Positions 4,046-5,421 of a stretch of 5,421 bases of DNA are shown here, piece by piece; the first letter of the stretch is position 1, and every line of letters begins with the position of its first letter. The translations under genes were made by a program, and so were the position numbers. Origin of the DNA: Candidatus Melainabacteria bacterium (GTDB taxonomy: Bacteria; Cyanobacteriota; Vampirovibrionia; Obscuribacterales; Obscuribacteraceae); the NCBI GenBank assembly GCA_003175915.1, contig PSRH01000078.1, positions 1-5,421 of the forward strand, read 5' to 3'. The notes under the pieces were generated by a model, which made no database searches, had not been told where the DNA came from, and worked only from the letters and a program-made list of their open reading frames with translations.

Positions 4046-5421
4046 ATGAGCATACTTTCCGTTATTACTTCTGTTCAAAGAAGAAGCCATCAGGCAAAGG
4101 AACTGCGCAAAAAATCCACATGGCTCTTGGTTGCTTCGTTTCTGATTTTCCAGTGGGGTCAAGTCATTCAGGGCATTCAGTCAAGCGCCTTGGCTCAGAT
4201 GCAGCCACCACCAAATAGCCAGCTACCGCTGATATCGCTAAATAACTTCAATTATGTTGGCGCCTTTCGAGTACCGGCCGGGAATTACGGTACAAATCCA
4301 GAACCTGTATTCGATTACGCTCAAGGCCCGATGTGTTACTGCCCCGAGCACAACAGCCTGTTTATGGTCGGTCACGCCTGGGACCAGGCCATTGCTGAGA
4401 TATCAATCCCGACACCCGTCAACAGCAGCAATATTGATTCTCTGAACACTGCCAGCGTTTTGCAAAACTTCGTTGAGATCCTCCCCAAAGTCCCGAATCA
4501 GACAAGCGCGCCCCCTAACGAAGTGGGCGGATTGATGGACGTCAATGGCAAAATCATAGGTACCGCCAACATTTATTATGACGCCTCCGGTAGTTGTACC
4601 GTTTCCCATTTCCGCATCAATTCCCTCAACTTGGCTTCAGGGTCTGTTGATGGTTATTTCCAAGTCGGATCTAACACTAGCGTGGGCGCCGGATTCTTCG
4701 GCGGGCCCATGTGCCCCATCCCCAGCAACTGGCAAAGCGATCTGGGTGGCTACACCCATATGACAGGCAATGGCTGTATTCCTATCATCAGCAGAACCTC
4801 CTTTGGCCCTTCGGCATTTGGTTTCAACCCCAGCCAACTTTCCTCTAGTGCCAATGACCCCGCCACCGCCTACCTCTATTACCCGCTAAGCAACCCGACG
4901 ATTGGGGGCTACGATTCTAATTTCCCAACCGAGTTCAATGGCACCGCTGGTTTCAGTGGTCTTTTCTTTGTCCCGGGGACCAGATCTATCCTGGCTTTCG
5001 GCAACATAGGCACCGGGGACTTTTGCTATGGGGAATATGGCCCAAACCCGGACGGACAACCTAATTGCAACGACCCCTGCGGAGGCGGCAAGGGCCCGCA
5101 TTCCGTCGGAGGAGGGTATGAATATTGCATCTGGGCATACGATGCCAATGACTTCGTTGCTGTAAAGAATGGGACAAAACAACCCTATCAAATAACTCCC
5201 TACGGATTTTGGCAGTTGAATTTGCCATTTGCCTCGTGCGATCACGTCCTTGGAGGTGTGACCTTCGATCCGGCAAGTGGCCGTCTGTTTATCAATGAAC
5301 TCGGAGGTGATACCGAAGAGACATATAGCTACAAGCCCCTGGTTCACGTATTCACGATAAGTGGAGGATCACCACCGCCACCGCCACCGCCGCCACCACC
5401 GCCACCGCCGCCGCCGCCGCC
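4046..5421 (+). CDS. Secreted protein of unknown function, beta-propeller-like, with polyproline linker (3' end outside window)
   Basis: The frame is open from 3848 to the right edge; from ATG 4046 it gives 458 residues with no stop. The N-terminus has a basic region (QRRSHQAKELRKKS, 11-24), a hydrophobic core (WLLVASFLIF, 26-35) and an ALA-QM signal peptidase I-type site after residue 50, so export is likely. The mature part starts YVGAFRVPAGNYG (70-82), continues with SLFMVGHAWDQAIAEISIP (104-122), repeats the pattern SGLFFVPGTRSILAFG (304-319) and GGVTFDPASGRLFINE (403-418), and is rich in Gly, Asn, Ser and aromatic residues. Such strand-turn segments suggest a beta-propeller, but I recognise no named family. 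Ten cysteines, including CYC (97-99) and CNDPC (341-345), could form disulfides. A run of at least 16 prolines from 443 probably links to a further domain that is not visible. In-frame ATGs at 3938 and 3971 are possible but would lengthen an already long signal region. Confidence 0.8.
   Translation, partial: MSILSVITSVQRRSHQAKELRKKSTWLLVASFLIFQWGQVIQGIQSSALAQMQPPPNSQLPLISLNNFNYVGAFRVPAGNYGTNPEPVFDYAQGPMCYCPEHNSLFMVGHAWDQAIAEISIPTPVNSSNIDSLNTASVLQNFVEILPKVPNQTSAPPNEVGGLMDVNGKIIGTANIYYDASGSCTVSHFRINSLNLASGSVDGYFQVGSNTSVGAGFFGGPMCPIPSNWQSDLGGYTHMTGNGCIPIISRTSFGPSAFGFNPSQLSSSANDPATAYLYYPLSNPTIGGYDSNFPTEFNGTAGFSGLFFVPGTRSILAFGNIGTGDFCYGEYGPNPDGQPNCNDPCGGGKGPHSVGGGYEYCIWAYDANDFVAVKNGTKQPYQITPYGFWQLNLPFASCDHVLGGVTFDPASGRLFINELGGDTEETYSYKPLVHVFTISGGSPPPPPPPPPPPPPPPP
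5372..5421 (+). repeat. CCR trinucleotide repeat encoding polyproline, at the window edge
   Basis: Sixteen complete CCA or CCG codons, then a partial one, run without interruption to the last base; the final six codons are CCA followed by five CCG. The tract is in frame with the secreted protein. Length changes by whole triplets would lengthen or shorten the proline linker without a frameshift. The sequence probably stops here because of the repeat, so its true length is unknown. Confidence 0.9.

Noticed and set aside
4000..4218. Forward reading frame of 72 codons at the start of the secreted-protein gene
   Set aside because: It is a different frame from the one that stays open to the window edge, and it lacks any export signal or family match.
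4886..5347. 153-codon reading frame on the minus strand
   Set aside because: It lies wholly within the secreted-protein gene, encodes nothing recognisable, and the forward frame has a signal peptide and coherent composition.

Overview
The window carries four bacterial genes, all on the + strand, at roughly 50% GC. Strong AGGAGG ribosome-binding sites, a TTG start and tight gene packing point to a bacterium. A long cleavable-looking signal peptide on a large secreted protein suggests an envelope-rich, probably Gram-negative-type organism. The sequence alone does not fix the phylum.

Positions 155-3804 form one tight operon: etfB, then etfA (4-base gap), then an electron-transfer-flavoprotein:quinone oxidoreductase (17-base overlap with etfA). 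The EtfB subunit has the DGDTAQVGP signature shared with FixA and other bifurcating-type ETFs, not the human-type sequence. The third protein joins a FixC-like FAD domain to a C-terminal ferredoxin domain with eight cysteines, enough for two [4Fe-4S] clusters. The set therefore looks like a three-gene equivalent of FixABCX/EtfABCX, passing electrons between NADH or an acyl-CoA-type donor, ETF, quinone and possibly ferredoxin or flavodoxin. Two normally conserved flavin-site features are altered: EtfA has Tyr where the SGGRG arginine is expected, and the quinone oxidoreductase has GGSPSN in place of GxGxxG. This marks a divergent lineage.

Positions 3805-4045 are a 241-base intergenic region. 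It holds a plausible sigma70-type promoter (3844-3873), an 11-bp inverted repeat beginning where transcription would start (3879-3937), and a compact predicted RNA at 3950-4022 in which a 7-bp closing helix encloses two perfect hairpins. The RNA ends 8 bases before a ribosome-binding site. This is the best candidate in the window for something undescribed: a structured 5' leader or cis-regulatory RNA.

Positions 4046-5421 encode a secreted, cysteine-containing protein of unknown function with beta-propeller-like features. It is open at the right edge, inside a (CCR)n tract that encodes at least 16 consecutive prolines. The window probably ends there because the repeat broke the assembly. No tRNA, rRNA, CRISPR array or transposase was found.
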